64,000 nt of DNA, from the NCBI RefSeq assembly GCF_000377565.1, contig NZ_KB898356.1:124001-188000 (forward strand), in the 5' to 3' direction. The notes below the pieces were generated by a model, which saw nothing but the letters and a program-made list of their open reading frames with translations, made no database searches and was not told the origin of the DNA. This DNA comes from Rhizobium sp. 2MFCol3.1 (GTDB lineage Bacteria; Pseudomonadota; Alphaproteobacteria; Rhizobiales; Rhizobiaceae). The position numbers were made by a program, and so were the translations under genes. Positions 63,396-64,000 of the stretch are shown piece by piece (positions within the stretch are counted from its first letter, which is position 1; each line of letters starts with the position of its first letter).

Positions 63396-64000
63396 ATGGT
63401 GCGATTTAAGCTGGCATCTCTCAATCCTAAGGGGTTTTGCAGCCTCTGGCTGTTTCTGGCCGCGTTTTGGCTACCTCTTTCGGCTGCGGCACAGCAGGCA
63501 GCGCCCTCTTTGCCGCTGTTGTTCGATAGCCGCGAGCGCCTCGCCAAGCCTGATCTGACAAGCCTCGTGCGTCTGCGTTTCCTGACTTCGGTTGATTTTC
63601 CGCCGTTCAATTTCATGGATCAGAACGGCAAGCTCTCGGGCTTCAATGTCGATCTCGCCCGCGAAATCTGCGCCGAGCTGGAGATATCCGACAAGTGCCA
63701 GATCCAGGCCTTGCCCTTCGGCGATCTCAAGGATGCGCTGGCCGCCTCGCAGGGCGATGCCGTGATCGCGGGGCTGGCCGTCGGCAGCGAGCTGCGCCGG
63801 CAGTTCTCCTTTTCGCGCCCTTATCTGATGCTGCCCGCCCGCTTTGCCCGCAATCTGAAGGCGCCGATCAAGGGCGAGAACGCCGCAAGCCTTGCCGATC
63901 GCTCCGTCGGCGTCGTCAAGGAAACCGCCCACGCCGCCATGCTCGCCGCCTATTTCCCCAGGGTCAAGGCGGTGCCGTTCGACAGCAAGGAGGCGCTGCT
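63396..64000 (+). CDS. periplasmic amino-acid-type binding protein (SBP_bac_3), 3' truncated by window
   Basis: The frame runs to the end of the window (about 201 codons). A signal peptide is visible (LNPKGFCSLWLFLAAFWLPLSAAAQQA). The mature part reads VRLRFLTSVDFPPFNFMDQNGKLSGFNVDLAREICAELEI and AVIAGLAVGSELRRQFSFSRPYL, the standard ligand-binding lobes of amino-acid/polar ABC binding proteins. The start may be the ATG at 63396 or the next GTG. It is divergent from the glycosyltransferase gene. Confidence 0.85.
   Translation, partial: MVRFKLASLNPKGFCSLWLFLAAFWLPLSAAAQQAAPSLPLLFDSRERLAKPDLTSLVRLRFLTSVDFPPFNFMDQNGKLSGFNVDLAREICAELEISDKCQIQALPFGDLKDALAASQGDAVIAGLAVGSELRRQFSFSRPYLMLPARFARNLKAPIKGENAASLADRSVGVVKETAHAAMLAAYFPRVKAVPFDSKEAL

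Overview
The window is one continuous stretch of a high-GC alphaproteobacterial chromosome, almost certainly Rhizobiales and most like the Rhizobium/Agrobacterium group. The evidence is a GcrA cell-cycle regulator with clustered GANTC sites, a SAM-II riboswitch in front of metZ, a phoR-pstSCAB-phoU-phoB locus next to a PPK2, an argD-argF-hslO operon, the long form of dCTP deaminase, a flagellin of rhizobial type, and a rhizobial-type intergenic palindrome after hslO. Assignments rest on motif reading and family knowledge; no search was run.

Layout. 1-12.9 kb: kinase fragment, pyrC, two diguanylate cyclases, a VOC protein, an MgtC/DUF4010 membrane protein, a TetR/DUF1772 divergent pair with a perfect 19-bp operator, pyrE-frk, a hydrolase, and a MocR regulator divergent from an EamA exporter. 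13-20 kb: pgi (with a possible 29-residue leader peptide), fadD, a PRC-barrel protein and a GH2 beta-mannosidase. 20-24.3 kb: a YehZYXW/OsmF-type ABC importer. 24.5-34.6 kb: cutC, then a sugar regulon that looks like L-fucose (or related sugar) uptake and oxidation: binding protein, ATPase, permease and alcohol dehydrogenase in one operon; UxaA-family protein, aldo/keto reductase and FucU mutarotase in another; a GntR regulator with two winged-helix domains beside them; and a shared 21-bp operator candidate in front of both operons.

34.6-40 kb: a 38-residue membrane peptide, an unusually large orphan flagellin, tRNA-Thr(CGU), a nitronate monooxygenase and a membrane protein of unknown function. 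40-48.9 kb: the phosphate block (ppk2, phoR, pstSCAB, phoU, phoB, with a PHO box before pstS). 48.9-56.3 kb: gcrA, argD-argF-hslO, apaG, metZ with its riboswitch, and dcd. 56.4-58.7 kb: a 2.2-kb mini-island in tRNA-Gly(CCC), bounded by a 36-bp direct repeat and carrying an integrase remnant and a single OLD-family ATPase-TOPRIM nuclease, the best candidate for an accessory defence gene. 58.8-64 kb: a small conserved-looking protein, a chemoreceptor with a CheR/CheB tether, a membrane glycosyltransferase and the start of an amino-acid-type binding protein.

A recurring theme is regulation by RNA structure. In all three complete ABC loci the binding-protein gene is followed by a 10-12 bp hairpin before the next transporter gene. 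metZ has overlapping terminator and antiterminator stems behind its aptamer, and pgi is preceded by a well-translated short reading frame and hairpins.
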